DNA of 5,921 nucleotides. It comes from Candidatus Bathyarchaeum sp. GTDB lineage: Archaea; Thermoproteota; Bathyarchaeia; Bathyarchaeales; Bathyarchaeaceae. The notes beneath the pieces were generated by a model. The model searched no databases. It saw nothing but the letters and a program-made list of their open reading frames with translations, and had not been told where the DNA came from. The stretch is taken from contig PIXS01000101.1 of NCBI GenBank assembly GCA_003096255.1, positions 1 to 5,921 on the forward strand, read 5' to 3'. A program made the translations under genes and the position numbers. Below are positions 1 to 5,021 of this stretch, in pieces; position 1 is the first letter of the stretch; each line of letters starts with the position of its first letter.

Positions 1-268
1 CTTCTTTCCATTTCTCTTTGGGAATTTGTTTGATGAGGACGTCAATGAATTCGACGTTTATGAAGGCTACGCGACTGATGCCGATGTAGTATTCTCCTGG
101 GTATTTCCAGTCGTAGATTCGCATGCTTCGGTAAACGTCAAGCATCTTTGATACCAGAGGTTTTATTCCTGGTTCTCTTCCCTCGTTTATGAGGGAGTCG
201 ATGTATTCCCGTTCGTCTTCATCTAAAATGATTGTGGTTCTTTTTACTGAACGGTCTTTTGTAGGCAT
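1..268 (-). CDS. Ribbon-helix-helix-like DNA-binding protein, C-terminus cut by window edge
   Basis: The minus frame is open from an ATG at 268 to the left edge, giving 89 residues with no stop, so the C-terminus is missing. It begins MPTKDRSVKRTTIILDEDER and continues EYIDSLINEG. A short basic beta-strand (about residues 8-15, VKRTTIIL) is followed by an acidic turn and an amphipathic helix, then a second helix near PLVSKMLDVYRSM. This is the pattern of small ribbon-helix-helix (MetJ/Arc/CopG-type) DNA-binding domains. The following part (IYDWKYPGEYYIGISRVAF) is not one I recognise and may be a dimerisation or sensor domain. The ATG was chosen because it precedes the basic strand directly and has a purine-rich stretch (GGGGAAG) 10-16 nt upstream. 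An AATATG half-site cluster overlaps its promoter, which suggests autoregulation. The RHH call is pattern-based and no regulatory target is visible. Confidence 0.62.
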   Translation of the reverse strand, partial: MPTKDRSVKRTTIILDEDEREYIDSLINEGREPGIKPLVSKMLDVYRSMRIYDWKYPGEYYIGISRVAFINVEFIDVLIKQIPKEKWKE

Positions 269-292
269 TTTTTTTATCTTCCCCTATATACC

Positions 293-320
293 TAATATGC
301 TCTTAAGCATATTAAATATG
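293..320 (-). promoter_or_regulatory. Promoter and candidate operator of the RHH-like gene
   Basis: Three copies of AATATG occur in alternating orientation: forward at 294-299, reverse (CATATT) at 308-313, forward at 315-320. The first pair belongs to a perfect 9-bp inverted repeat (TAATATGCT 293-301, AGCATATTA 306-314, 4-nt spacer). The second pair forms CATATTAAATATG (308-320). Read on the minus strand, TTTAATAT (309-316) is a plausible TATA box about 41-48 nt before the ATG, so a protein bound here would block the transcription machinery. Short repeated half-sites are typical of RHH repressors. Autoregulation is inferred. Confidence 0.45.
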
Positions 321-439
321 TTTCGTATTTCGAATTCGACAATGCCATAGTGACTAACGTTTCTGTAACCAGAATCAAGATGAAACAACATTAAATTGGA
401 TACATAAAATGGGAATTGATGATGAGTTCATAAACGTTA

Positions 440-450
440 TTTACTAAATA
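440..450 (+). promoter_or_regulatory. Possible TATA box for the zinc-ribbon gene
   Basis: TTTACTAAATA lies about 43-53 nt before the ATG at 493. A start about 25 nt downstream would give a leader of roughly 20 nt. A GGAAG (479-483) sits 9 nt before the ATG and is a weak ribosome-binding candidate. The rest of the divergent 224-bp gap (269-492) shows only the RHH promoter and a 10-bp palindrome TCGAATTCGA (330-339). Confidence 0.35.
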
Positions 451-492
451 AGCGCAGAGAGTGCATCACAAGCAAAAGGAAGTTGAAGCAGT

Positions 493-714
493 ATGAACCA
501 ACCTCTGGTGTATCAAGTGGACCTGACCAAACTTGATGGTGAAGGAGACTTTCCGTGTCCTGGTTGTGGAGTTGTTATATCTCCGGAAGACGAAACTGAG
601 GACGTTTACGTGATAGTCGGCACCAAGGTTACTGGAGAAGACCTAGAAGAACTAGTGATTCAATGTAACCGGTGTAAAAGCAAAATCCGATTGGTCGGGT
701 TCAATATATCTTGA
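493..714 (+). CDS. Small two-CxxC zinc-ribbon protein, function unknown
   Basis: This 73-residue protein carries two CxxC knuckles, Cys22-Pro-Gly-Cys25 and Cys58-Asn-Arg-Cys61, separated by 32 residues. That is the ligand pattern of a zinc ribbon, probably binding one Zn2+. The linker is acidic (PEDETEDVYV, then GEDLEEL), and the protein ends soon after the second knuckle with KIRLVGFNIS, consistent with a terminal beta-strand. There is no transmembrane segment or signal peptide, so it is probably cytosolic. It is the only plus-strand gene in the window, is divergent from the RHH-like gene, and converges on the anchored protein ending at 770. It resembles small stand-alone zinc ribbons common in archaea whose roles are unassigned; nucleic-acid or protein binding are both possible. 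The coding call is strong because the cysteine spacing is so regular, but the function cannot be read from the sequence. Confidence 0.75.
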   Translation: MNQPLVYQVDLTKLDGEGDFPCPGCGVVISPEDETEDVYVIVGTKVTGEDLEELVIQCNRCKSKIRLVGFNIS

Positions 715-769
715 AATCGACAATCTTTGAGTGAAGACTATTCGGCCTTGAAGACCTAGTTCTAGTTTT

Positions 770-1378
770 CTAGCCTATTGTGACTTCTATGTCATCAATG
801 TTGTAGGTCATCTCGGTCTCCCAGCGTACACTTATTCCTAAAGCAACCCAGACTTCTCCACTGGAATCCGTTTTCAAAGTTATTGTGTGAGTGTAACGTT
901 TCCATCCTGAAACTTCGTTGGCTTGTCCAAGAACAGCAAAGTCTGCTTCAGTTTCAGGGTTAGACGTTCCTGCAAAACCGACAACAGCCGCTATAACGTT
1001 TAAGCTCTCGTTTTCGCTGTAAACATCAAAAGAAATCTTGACTTGAATTTGCGCGTTTCTTCTTGTTGACATTGCTTTTTCTATCCAGACTGTGCCATCA
1101 TCCTGTTTTCCGTCAATGTATACTTTCACAGATTGTTGCCCAGGTCTGGTGGGAGATGTTGTTCGTGAAACGTTCCAGTACACATTGGAGCCTGGATTGT
1201 TGGGGTCTGGCGGAACATCAGCGTCTCCTGTCCATCCGCCGAAATCTTGTTCAAAGCCTTCATTGTATTTGATTGGTCTGGGACAGAAATACCATCCAGC
1301 CATTGCACTGATTATAGTCAGGATTCCGATGGTAACACCTAATTTGAAGCTGGAGCGCATTTTGGCAAAATTCTCCAT
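770..1378 (-). CDS. Membrane-anchored extracellular beta-sandwich protein (CBM-like), hypothetical
   Basis: The product has 202 residues. A basic N-terminus (MENFAKMRSSFK) leads into one hydrophobic segment at about 13-31, followed by an exported domain. No classical lipobox precedes Cys32 (context WYFC), so an uncleaved N-terminal anchor is more likely than a lipoprotein. The exterior part opens with EGFEQDFGGWTGDADVPP and has alternating strands (SVKVYIDG, QVKISFDVYSENESLNV, WKRYTHTITL, VWVALGISV, YNIDDIEVTIG). This resembles the jelly-roll folds of carbohydrate-binding modules and related galactose-binding-like domains, where 'FE..F..W' openings and a final 'IDDI.V' strand are usual. Ligand binding is inferred only. 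ATG 1378 has no Shine-Dalgarno; ATG 1360 (Met7) has GGAG 12 nt upstream and is a possible alternative start. It lies 64 nt downstream of the radical SAM gene on the same strand. Confidence 0.72.
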   Translation of the reverse strand: MENFAKMRSSFKLGVTIGILTIISAMAGWYFCPRPIKYNEGFEQDFGGWTGDADVPPDPNNPGSNVYWNVSRTTSPTRPGQQSVKVYIDGKQDDGTVWIEKAMSTRRNAQIQVKISFDVYSENESLNVIAAVVGFAGTSNPETEADFAVLGQANEVSGWKRYTHTITLKTDSSGEVWVALGISVRWETEMTYNIDDIEVTIG

Positions 1379-1393
1379 TAACCAATACTGATT

Positions 1394-1408
1394 GTTAACT
1401 TAGATAAC
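1394..1408. promoter_or_regulatory. Near-palindrome upstream of the anchored-protein gene
   Basis: GTTAACTTAGATAAC is a 15-bp near-palindrome with one mismatched pair, lying 15 bp before the ATG at 1378 in the 64-bp gap after the radical SAM gene. Its position suits an operator or a 5' leader hairpin. No clear TATA box is visible in this gap, so the gene could also be read through from upstream. Confidence 0.25.
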
Positions 1409-1442
1409 ACTATGTTTTAGAACAAACGGGCTGCTGGGTGTT

Positions 1443-2072
1443 CTACCAGAAGAACGGGATGTATTCCCTTACAGAAAACTTGGCTCCCAGCTTTTCTGCA
1501 ACTTCCCTGACCTTTGAAATCTCTATCTCTGGAATTGTTACAGCTGTTGCCTCGGTTTCTAAGCCCGCTTCTTTAGCTCTTCTGATGAACTCCAGAACAT
1601 TCTCGTAGGCATCTTCGAACGCAGGTTTGCAGTTTTCGTTGTACGTTTCTTTGTTGTGAGCATTCAAGCTAACGTTCACCTTGTCCACCCCCGCATCCTT
1701 CATTTCCCCAACCACATCTCTTCCCTTATTCAGCAGGTATCCTTGACCGTTGGTATCAACTCGGACTGGCTTCAAAGAATGCTTCTTTATCCATCGAGTT
1801 ACTTCCAAAACCACATCTAGCCTTTCCAAGGGTTCTCCGAAGCCGCAGAAGACAACCTCGTTCCAGTTGTTTTTGTTCAATTCTTTCTGCAGTTCCTCGA
1901 TCACTTCTTCTGTTGTGGGTTCCTTTTCTAGCTTCAGCTTGAATTCTTTGATCCCGTTTTTGTACCTTCTAAAACAGAAGTAGCAACTGTTGGGGCAGCA
2001 GTTGGTTATGTTAAGGTACAGGCTGTTGCCAAACCAGTAAACGATGCTGGGGCTTCTTTTGGGGGTTTGCAT
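1443..2072 (-). CDS. Radical SAM protein, TatD-associated-like
   Basis: This 209-residue enzyme has the radical SAM 4Fe-4S motif CxxxCxxC at Cys26, Cys30 and Cys33 (CCPNSCYFCFRR). A glycine-rich SAM-binding motif follows as CGFGEPLERLD (GFGEP at 77-81, after strand NEVVF), then the strand VRVDTNGQG (103-111) and VNVSLNAHN near 132-140. The protein is short, about a partial TIM barrel, with no SPASM or other auxiliary cluster domain. The length and the N-terminal context resemble the 'radical SAM protein, TatD family-associated' group, whose substrate is not known; that family name is recalled, not searched. No TatD hydrolase gene is in this window. ATG 2072 is 15 nt after the stop of the upstream membrane-protein gene and has no evident Shine-Dalgarno, so translational coupling is likely. 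All three cluster cysteines and the GFGEP motif are intact, so it is probably active. Confidence 0.88.
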   Translation of the reverse strand: MQTPKRSPSIVYWFGNSLYLNITNCCPNSCYFCFRRYKNGIKEFKLKLEKEPTTEEVIEELQKELNKNNWNEVVFCGFGEPLERLDVVLEVTRWIKKHSLKPVRVDTNGQGYLLNKGRDVVGEMKDAGVDKVNVSLNAHNKETYNENCKPAFEDAYENVLEFIRRAKEAGLETEATAVTIPEIEISKVREVAEKLGAKFSVREYIPFFW

Positions 2073-2087
2073 TTGGTTTTGTTATCT

Positions 2088-2639
2088 TTATTCTTCTTCT
2101 TGTATTTTTTCTTCTTCAGTATCTTCTTCCAAAATGAAGGTGTCTTCTGGAAAGTCATCAGTTTCGGTTTCGATTTTCGGGACTGTTATCCATTGTATCT
2201 TTTTTCGTTTACTTCGTATGTCGAATCCTATCATCAGAAGGTATGGTATCGACAAGTAAGCAAATGCTAATATTGGGTTATAAAACATATGTGCTAACGC
2301 GAGAATCTGGTCTAGGGCTCCAAAACCTATTAAGACATCCTGAATTACGAAAGCCAAAAACGCTAATGTTAAACATAAGACGAACTGGACGAGAACACCT
2401 CTCTGTTTTCCTAGAAGCAATGCAGGAATAACCGATGACAAGAGAAAAATCCATGCAAATGAATGGATGAATACAATCATATCCAGTTTGTCAGCCATCC
2501 AAGTTCCGATTGTAGGCAAGTAAGTGGTGATGCATGTGGTAACGCTTTCCACTGTCGTTTGGGTGAAAAGCTGGTAGCTGGTCATTAGTGTCCAAGCTAC
2601 GGATATGTAGACCGGGGTTAGTAATGTAGCTCTTCCCAA
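2088..2639 (-). CDS. Four-helix membrane protein with acidic C-terminal tail, unknown function
   Basis: With the TTG at 2639 as start, the product has 183 residues. Four hydrophobic segments are visible at about 4-25, 53-76, 82-108 and 112-138, followed by a basic stop-transfer patch (RSKRKK, about 142-147) that predicts a cytosolic C-terminus. The last 30 residues are highly acidic and low in complexity (FILEEDTEEEKIQEEE), encoded by a GAA/GAG-rich run. No family is recognised. The start is uncertain: TTG 2639 follows an in-frame TAG seven codons upstream, has only a weak GGGAAAA upstream, and no ATG occurs before Met19 (ATG 2585), which would delete most of helix 1. It is the first gene of the unit with the radical SAM gene 15 nt downstream, so a partnership such as anchoring or substrate supply is possible but unproven. 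Confidence 0.68.
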   Translation of the reverse strand: MGRATLLTPVYISVAWTLMTSYQLFTQTTVESVTTCITTYLPTIGTWMADKLDMIVFIHSFAWIFLLSSVIPALLLGKQRGVLVQFVLCLTLAFLAFVIQDVLIGFGALDQILALAHMFYNPILAFAYLSIPYLLMIGFDIRSKRKKIQWITVPKIETETDDFPEDTFILEEDTEEEKIQEEE

Positions 2640-2651
2640 AGCGCTTTTCCC

Positions 2652-2672
2652 AATACACTATTTGAGTGTATT
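2652..2672. promoter_or_regulatory. Inverted repeat upstream of the membrane-protein/radical SAM unit
   Basis: AATACACT (2652-2659) and AGTGTATT (2665-2672) are perfect 8-bp arms with a 5-nt spacer, 12 bp before the TTG at 2639. It could be an operator near the transcription start or a short leader hairpin. No convincing TATA box was picked out, so the promoter itself is not located. Confidence 0.35.
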
Positions 2673-2736
2673 ATGTCTTAAGCCTTACGGTATACCAGTA
2701 AGTTGTTTCATACAAGAAATCTACTATCAATCAAAT

Positions 2737-2763
2737 AAAAAAACAAAAATGAAAAAGAAAAAA
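2737..2763 (-). terminator. T-rich terminator downstream of the Alba gene
   Basis: Read on the minus strand, four successive T-tracts of 6, 5, 5 and 7 residues occur (2758-2763, 2752-2756, 2745-2749, 2737-2743). Such oligo-T runs terminate archaeal RNA polymerase without needing a hairpin. It lies 133 nt past the Alba stop codon and is the first strong T-tract downstream of it, implying a long 3' untranslated region. Confidence 0.6.
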
Positions 2764-2895
2764 TCGGCACTGACTTACAGACCATCAGCGAACAGCTAAG
2801 TTACTACCGTAAGCCAACAATAGTAACTGTGCGTTTTGATCTTTGCAGATGCTGTCTGTCATCCGAAATACGTAGAGACTTGCTAGTTGGTGTTG
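2764..2895. other. Non-coding stretch 3' of Alba with one hairpin
   Basis: This stretch shows no open frame of note. It contains a perfect 8-bp inverted repeat, AGTTACTA (2799-2806) and TAGTAACT (2821-2828), with a 14-nt loop. The 5' end of the minus-strand transcript here also has GCTAG...CTAGC arms at 2882-2899. It is likely the 3' untranslated region of Alba, or possibly a small RNA; no internal promoter is seen. Confidence 0.3.
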
Positions 2896-3192
2896 CTAGC
2901 CTCGTTTCAGGGTGATTTCGATTGTGGAAATCATCCTTGAGTTGCTTTCCCCTTCTCTTGGTGGCATCTCTTCTGTTCCGATGGCGATTTTGCCTACTTT
3001 CATTTCTTTTACGAATCTTCGTCTTGCTATTTCAACTGCGTCGACTGCTGTGGTTATGGCTTGTCCCCTTGCCTTGACGGTTACTTCTTTGGTTTCTGAG
3101 CCGCTGAAGGCGGTTACGATGCCTAACACATAGTTCATGGGGGGTTTTCTACCTACGTATATTATGTTCGAGTCGCTAGTTTTTTTGCTCAT
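2896..3192 (-). CDS. albA: DNA/RNA-binding protein Alba
   Basis: This 98-residue protein matches the small dimeric archaeal chromatin protein Alba (Sac10b family), which coats double-stranded DNA and also binds RNA. Near-diagnostic stretches are IIYVGRKPPMNYVLGIVTAF (about 10-29), VKARGQAITTAVDAVEI (about 39-55, the RNA/DNA-contacting loop and helix) and the C-terminal strand STIEITLKRG. Length agrees with the usual 90-100 residues. The basic pair that in Sulfolobus Alba is Lys16-Lys17 is Arg15-Lys16 here, so the position acetylated in Sulfolobus is arginine. The ATG at 3192 is supported by GGAG 9 nt upstream and a TATA box about 46-53 nt upstream. It is probably transcribed alone, since a terminator for aIF1A lies between the two genes, and it should be abundant. 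Confidence 0.95.
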   Translation of the reverse strand: MSKKTSDSNIIYVGRKPPMNYVLGIVTAFSGSETKEVTVKARGQAITTAVDAVEIARRRFVKEMKVGKIAIGTEEMPPREGESNSRMISTIEITLKRG

Positions 3193-3237
3193 TTTTCGTT
3201 TCTCCGTTTTTTGTGCTGTTAATGATGATTGGAGTTG

Positions 3238-3245
3238 CTTTTAAA
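3238..3245 (-). promoter_or_regulatory. Alba promoter (TATA box)
   Basis: TTTAAAAG on the minus strand is preceded by AGGAGGA, a purine-rich BRE-like stretch. A start 25 nt downstream falls near 3215, giving a leader of about 20 nt that contains the GGAG ribosome-binding site at 3203-3206. This is one of the clearest promoters in the window. Confidence 0.6.
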
Positions 3246-3260
3246 TCCTCCTATCACTAG

Positions 3261-3280
3261 AAAAAGTGCAGTGACTACTG
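3261..3280 (-). terminator. Hairpin plus T-tract after aIF1A
   Basis: On the minus strand a short stem CAGT/ACTG (3277-3280 with 3269-3272, 4-nt loop) is followed after three bases by TTTTT (3261-3265). It lies just past the aIF1A stop (3288-3290) and upstream of the Alba TATA box, where a terminator is expected. The stem is short; the T-tract is the main signal. Confidence 0.4.
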
Positions 3281-3287
3281 TTTTTTG

Positions 3288-3590
3288 TTACATTTTCAAG
3301 TAGCCTTTTCTTCTTAGCCAGTCAGCTTGGTTTCTCTTGTATCTCCAGATGATATCACCGCGAGTGTCTGATTGGAAGTCCCATGGAGAAACCAGAACGA
3401 TGTCACCGACACGTATCCACATTCTTCGTTTCATTTTGCCGCGTATTCTGCAGAGGCGTTCGTTGCCGTCTTGGCAGCTTACTAGGATTCTGTCGAAGCC
3501 GAGCATTTTTTTGGCTATGCCAATTACGTCGTTGCCTGCTGGCACTTTGATGGCGTTGTAGTCTTCGCTTCTGACTTTTCTTTTGCCCAC
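3288..3590 (-). CDS. eif1A: Archaeal translation initiation factor aIF1A
   Basis: This 100-residue protein is the archaeal homologue of eukaryotic eIF1A and bacterial IF1. It is a single OB-fold factor that binds the small ribosomal subunit A site and promotes scanning-free start selection with aIF1 and aIF2. Signature stretches are VIGIAKKMLGFDRILVSCQD (22-41), ERLCRIRGKMKRRMWIRVGD (44-63) and LVSPWDFQSDTRGDIIWRY (66-84), followed by the helix QADWLRRKGYL (88-98). A basic N-terminal tail precedes the fold, and the eukaryotic C-terminal extension is absent, as usual in archaea. The start is GTG at 3590, fixed by an excellent GAGGTG Shine-Dalgarno 7 nt upstream and by an in-frame TAG just before it. 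It has its own TATA box and terminator, so it is probably monocistronic. Confidence 0.96.
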   Translation of the reverse strand: MGKRKVRSEDYNAIKVPAGNDVIGIAKKMLGFDRILVSCQDGNERLCRIRGKMKRRMWIRVGDIVLVSPWDFQSDTRGDIIWRYKRNQADWLRRKGYLKM

Positions 3591-3632
3591 GAATTTACAC
3601 CTCTACATTCCTTTTCCATAGATGATTACATA

Positions 3633-3640
3633 CCTTAAAT
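3633..3640 (-). promoter_or_regulatory. aIF1A promoter (TATA box)
   Basis: ATTTAAGG on the minus strand lies 43-50 nt before the GTG start. Transcription starting about 25 nt downstream gives a leader of roughly 20 nt carrying the GAGGTG site (3598-3603). Between it and the uppP stop (3706) only a small palindrome TTTCTTGAAGAAA (3691-3703) is seen. Confidence 0.55.
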
Positions 3641-3705
3641 AGGTTAGTCTTCATTTTTGACCTCAGGCAAGCTTAAGAAGTTTCTCTATTTTTCTTGAAG
3701 AAAGT

Positions 3706-4482
3706 TTACTGAATTAATGTGAAAATTAGTATCGCGGTTCCGACGGTCCAGCAGTAGTATGAGAAGAGGTGGAATTTTTCGTTCATGACTATCTTTTGGA
3801 GGAGCTTTAGGGAGATGTAGCCGACTATCATGGAGACTGTTGCTCCGAGAAGGAGTGGGGCTATGTCTATGGTTGCTGTTGTTAGTTCTTTTGCTTCGAA
3901 GATTGTTGCTCCTATGATGGCGGGGATGGCTAAGAGGAATGAGTATTTGAAGGCGGCGGTTTTGTCTATTTTTTGGAGTAGTCCTGTTGCTACTGTTATG
4001 CCGCTTCTGGAGATGCCTGGGATTATGGTGAAGGCTTGTGCGAGTCCTATTATGAGTGTGTTTTTGGTGTTGATTTTTTTGTTTCCTTTTCTTTTTTCGG
4101 ATACGAACAGTATTGTACCTGTGATTAAGAGGGCTGTTCCTACGGCTGGAAGGCTGGAGAAGAGAGATTTTAGAAAGTCGTAGAGTGTGAAGCCGAAGAT
4201 GGCTATGGGAATGCTGCCTGCTGCTATGTAGAGGGCGAGTTTTCCTTCTTCTGTTTTGAAGTCTGCTTTGGTTAATGCCTTAATTATTTTGACGATGTCT
4301 TTGCGGAAGACTGTTAGGATGACGATTAGGGTGCCGACATGGAGCGTGACGCTATAGATGAGGGGCAGGTTTAGTCCTAGGGCTTTTTGTGTGATGACTA
4401 GGTGTCCTGAGCTGGAGATTGGTAGCCACTCGGTTATGCCCTGAACCACTGCGAGGATGAAGATTTCGAGGTATGTAACCAT
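3706..4482 (-). CDS. uppP: Undecaprenyl-diphosphatase UppP (BacA family)
   Basis: From ATG 4482 the product has 258 residues, the usual length for this integral membrane phosphatase (EC 3.6.1.27). It removes one phosphate from polyprenyl diphosphate to regenerate the lipid carrier for surface glycans; in an archaeon the carrier is probably a dolichol-type or other polyprenyl phosphate. Both catalytic signatures are intact: VVQGITEWLPISSSGHL (12-28, with Gln14, Glu18 and SSSGH) and PGISRSG (155-161, with Arg159), plus VTLHVGTL (45-52). About seven to eight hydrophobic helices span the chain. The frame is open upstream to an ATG at 4605, but those 41 residues are polar and basic, precede the conserved N-terminal helix unlike other members, and overlap the probable TATA box, so 4482 is preferred. 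No clear Shine-Dalgarno precedes it. Confidence 0.95.
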   Translation of the reverse strand: MVTYLEIFILAVVQGITEWLPISSSGHLVITQKALGLNLPLIYSVTLHVGTLIVILTVFRKDIVKIIKALTKADFKTEEGKLALYIAAGSIPIAIFGFTLYDFLKSLFSSLPAVGTALLITGTILFVSEKRKGNKKINTKNTLIIGLAQAFTIIPGISRSGITVATGLLQKIDKTAAFKYSFLLAIPAIIGATIFEAKELTTATIDIAPLLLGATVSMIVGYISLKLLQKIVMNEKFHLFSYYCWTVGTAILIFTLIQ

Positions 4483-4541
4483 AACATGTTTCGCTCGCTG
4501 ACTTCTTGTTTGGTGTGTTATGGAACAGTAACCTCTCTTTC

Positions 4542-4551
4542 TATAATTAAA
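4542..4551 (-). promoter_or_regulatory. uppP promoter (TATA box)
   Basis: TTTAATTATA on the minus strand lies 60-69 nt before ATG 4482. A start about 25 nt downstream would be near 4518, leaving a leader of about 35 nt. It sits inside the longer open frame that begins at 4605, which is the main argument against that longer start. Confidence 0.5.
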
Positions 4552-4595
4552 TTGTGTTAGTGAAGTTGTGCTGCTGTTTTTCTGAAAAAAGCTAT

Positions 4596-4711
4596 TTTTC
4601 AACAATCATCTGCTATTAGGCTACAAATATGTTCGGGAACGTTACAGCAAATCATCTTCTTGCTCGGAAACAGAAAAAAAAATACTGTTTTCAACAATCT
4701 GCTGCTATTAG
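4596..4711. repeat. Imperfect 24-bp direct repeat upstream of uppP
   Basis: Two copies (4596-4619 and 4688-4711) match at 22 of 24 positions. Both contain TTTTCAACAATC followed, after three bases, by TGCTATTAG. They are 92 bp apart, and both are preceded by an A-rich run. A weak third copy (CAGCAAATCATCT, 4645-4657) sits midway, about 46 bp from each. The pair lies 45-170 bp upstream of the uppP TATA box. It could be a regulator site pair or the remnant of a tandem duplication. Confidence 0.5.
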
Positions 4712-4757
4712 CTATCTTTAACTTACAACTTTTAAATTCAGTACTAATAAACCTAGA

Positions 4758-4767
4758 TTTTTATATC
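4758..4767 (+). promoter_or_regulatory. TATA-like box before the candidate structured RNA
   Basis: TTTTTATATC on the plus strand would place a transcription start near 4785-4790, just before the folded segment that begins at 4805. A second AT-rich candidate (CTTTTAAATT, 4728-4737) lies 30 bp upstream. No protein start in good context follows either, which favours an RNA product. Confidence 0.35.
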
Positions 4768-4804
4768 CGGGGTGGAGCTGGTCGTAAATAAACAGAAGTA
4801 TAGA

Positions 4805-4957
4805 TGCCTCTCAAAAACTAGGAATAGTTTGCTGGGGCTTTGGGAAGAACGAGGCAGGGAAGATGAATAAACCCGCACATCCTTGTGGAATGTGAACTTT
4901 CCAAAGCCCACTCAGCCTCTTGTAGTTAAATCATTTCATTGTGAAGAAAGTGGGTTT
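4805..4957 (+). ncRNA. Candidate structured non-coding RNA
   Basis: This non-coding segment is more GC-rich than its AT-rich surroundings and folds strongly. Visible pairings: GGGCTTTGGGAAG (4835-4847) with CTTTCCAAAGCCC (4897-4909), 13 bp including one G-U; AAACTA/TAGTTT (4815-4820, 4825-4830) closed by a GGAA tetraloop of the GNRA class; CACATCC with GGAATGTG (4876-4882, 4887-4894), one bulged A and a TTGT loop. In addition, GAGGC(A) at 4851-4856 can pair either with TGCCTC (4805-4810) or with GCCTC (4915-4919), and AAACCC (4869-4874) can pair with GGGTTT (4952-4957). The strand is assigned from the upstream TATA-like box and downstream plus-strand T-tracts; the stems would also form on the minus strand. 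It lacks the conserved cores of RNase P, SRP, 5S and tRNA as I know them. Ends are approximate. Confidence 0.42.
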
Positions 4958-5021
4958 GCTGAATCTTCTGCACGGTATCAAATTTGGGAATGGAAAACAA
5001 TGGAACTAATTCAATACTATT

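Noticed and set aside
1063..1391. Two overlapping plus-strand open frames of 69 and 99 codons
   Set aside because: Both lie antisense to the anchored beta-sandwich gene, have no recognisable domain, and disagree with its clear strand-and-loop protein pattern.
2044..2270. Plus-strand frames rich in Ser and Phe over the end of the membrane-protein gene
   Set aside because: They are the complement of the GAA/GAG-rich acidic tail, a low-complexity artefact.
2764..2895. Box C/D guide RNA
   Set aside because: GATGACAG and CTGATGG on the minus strand only loosely resemble C and D boxes, and their spacing and order do not fit.
3691..3703. TTTCTTGAAGAAA palindrome as the uppP terminator
   Set aside because: With a one-base centre the real stem is only about four A/T-rich pairs, and no T-tract follows on the minus strand.
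3830..4183. 117-codon plus-strand open frame
   Set aside because: It is antisense to uppP, whose catalytic motifs are intact; its hydrophobic look mirrors the membrane helices encoded on the other strand.
4770..4990. RNase P RNA, SRP RNA, 5S rRNA or tRNA
   Set aside because: I looked for the RNase P GAGGAAAGUCC-type core, the SRP helix 8 motif, and tRNA TpsiC and acceptor pairing. None is present on either strand, only isolated short resemblances such as ACAGAA near 4792.
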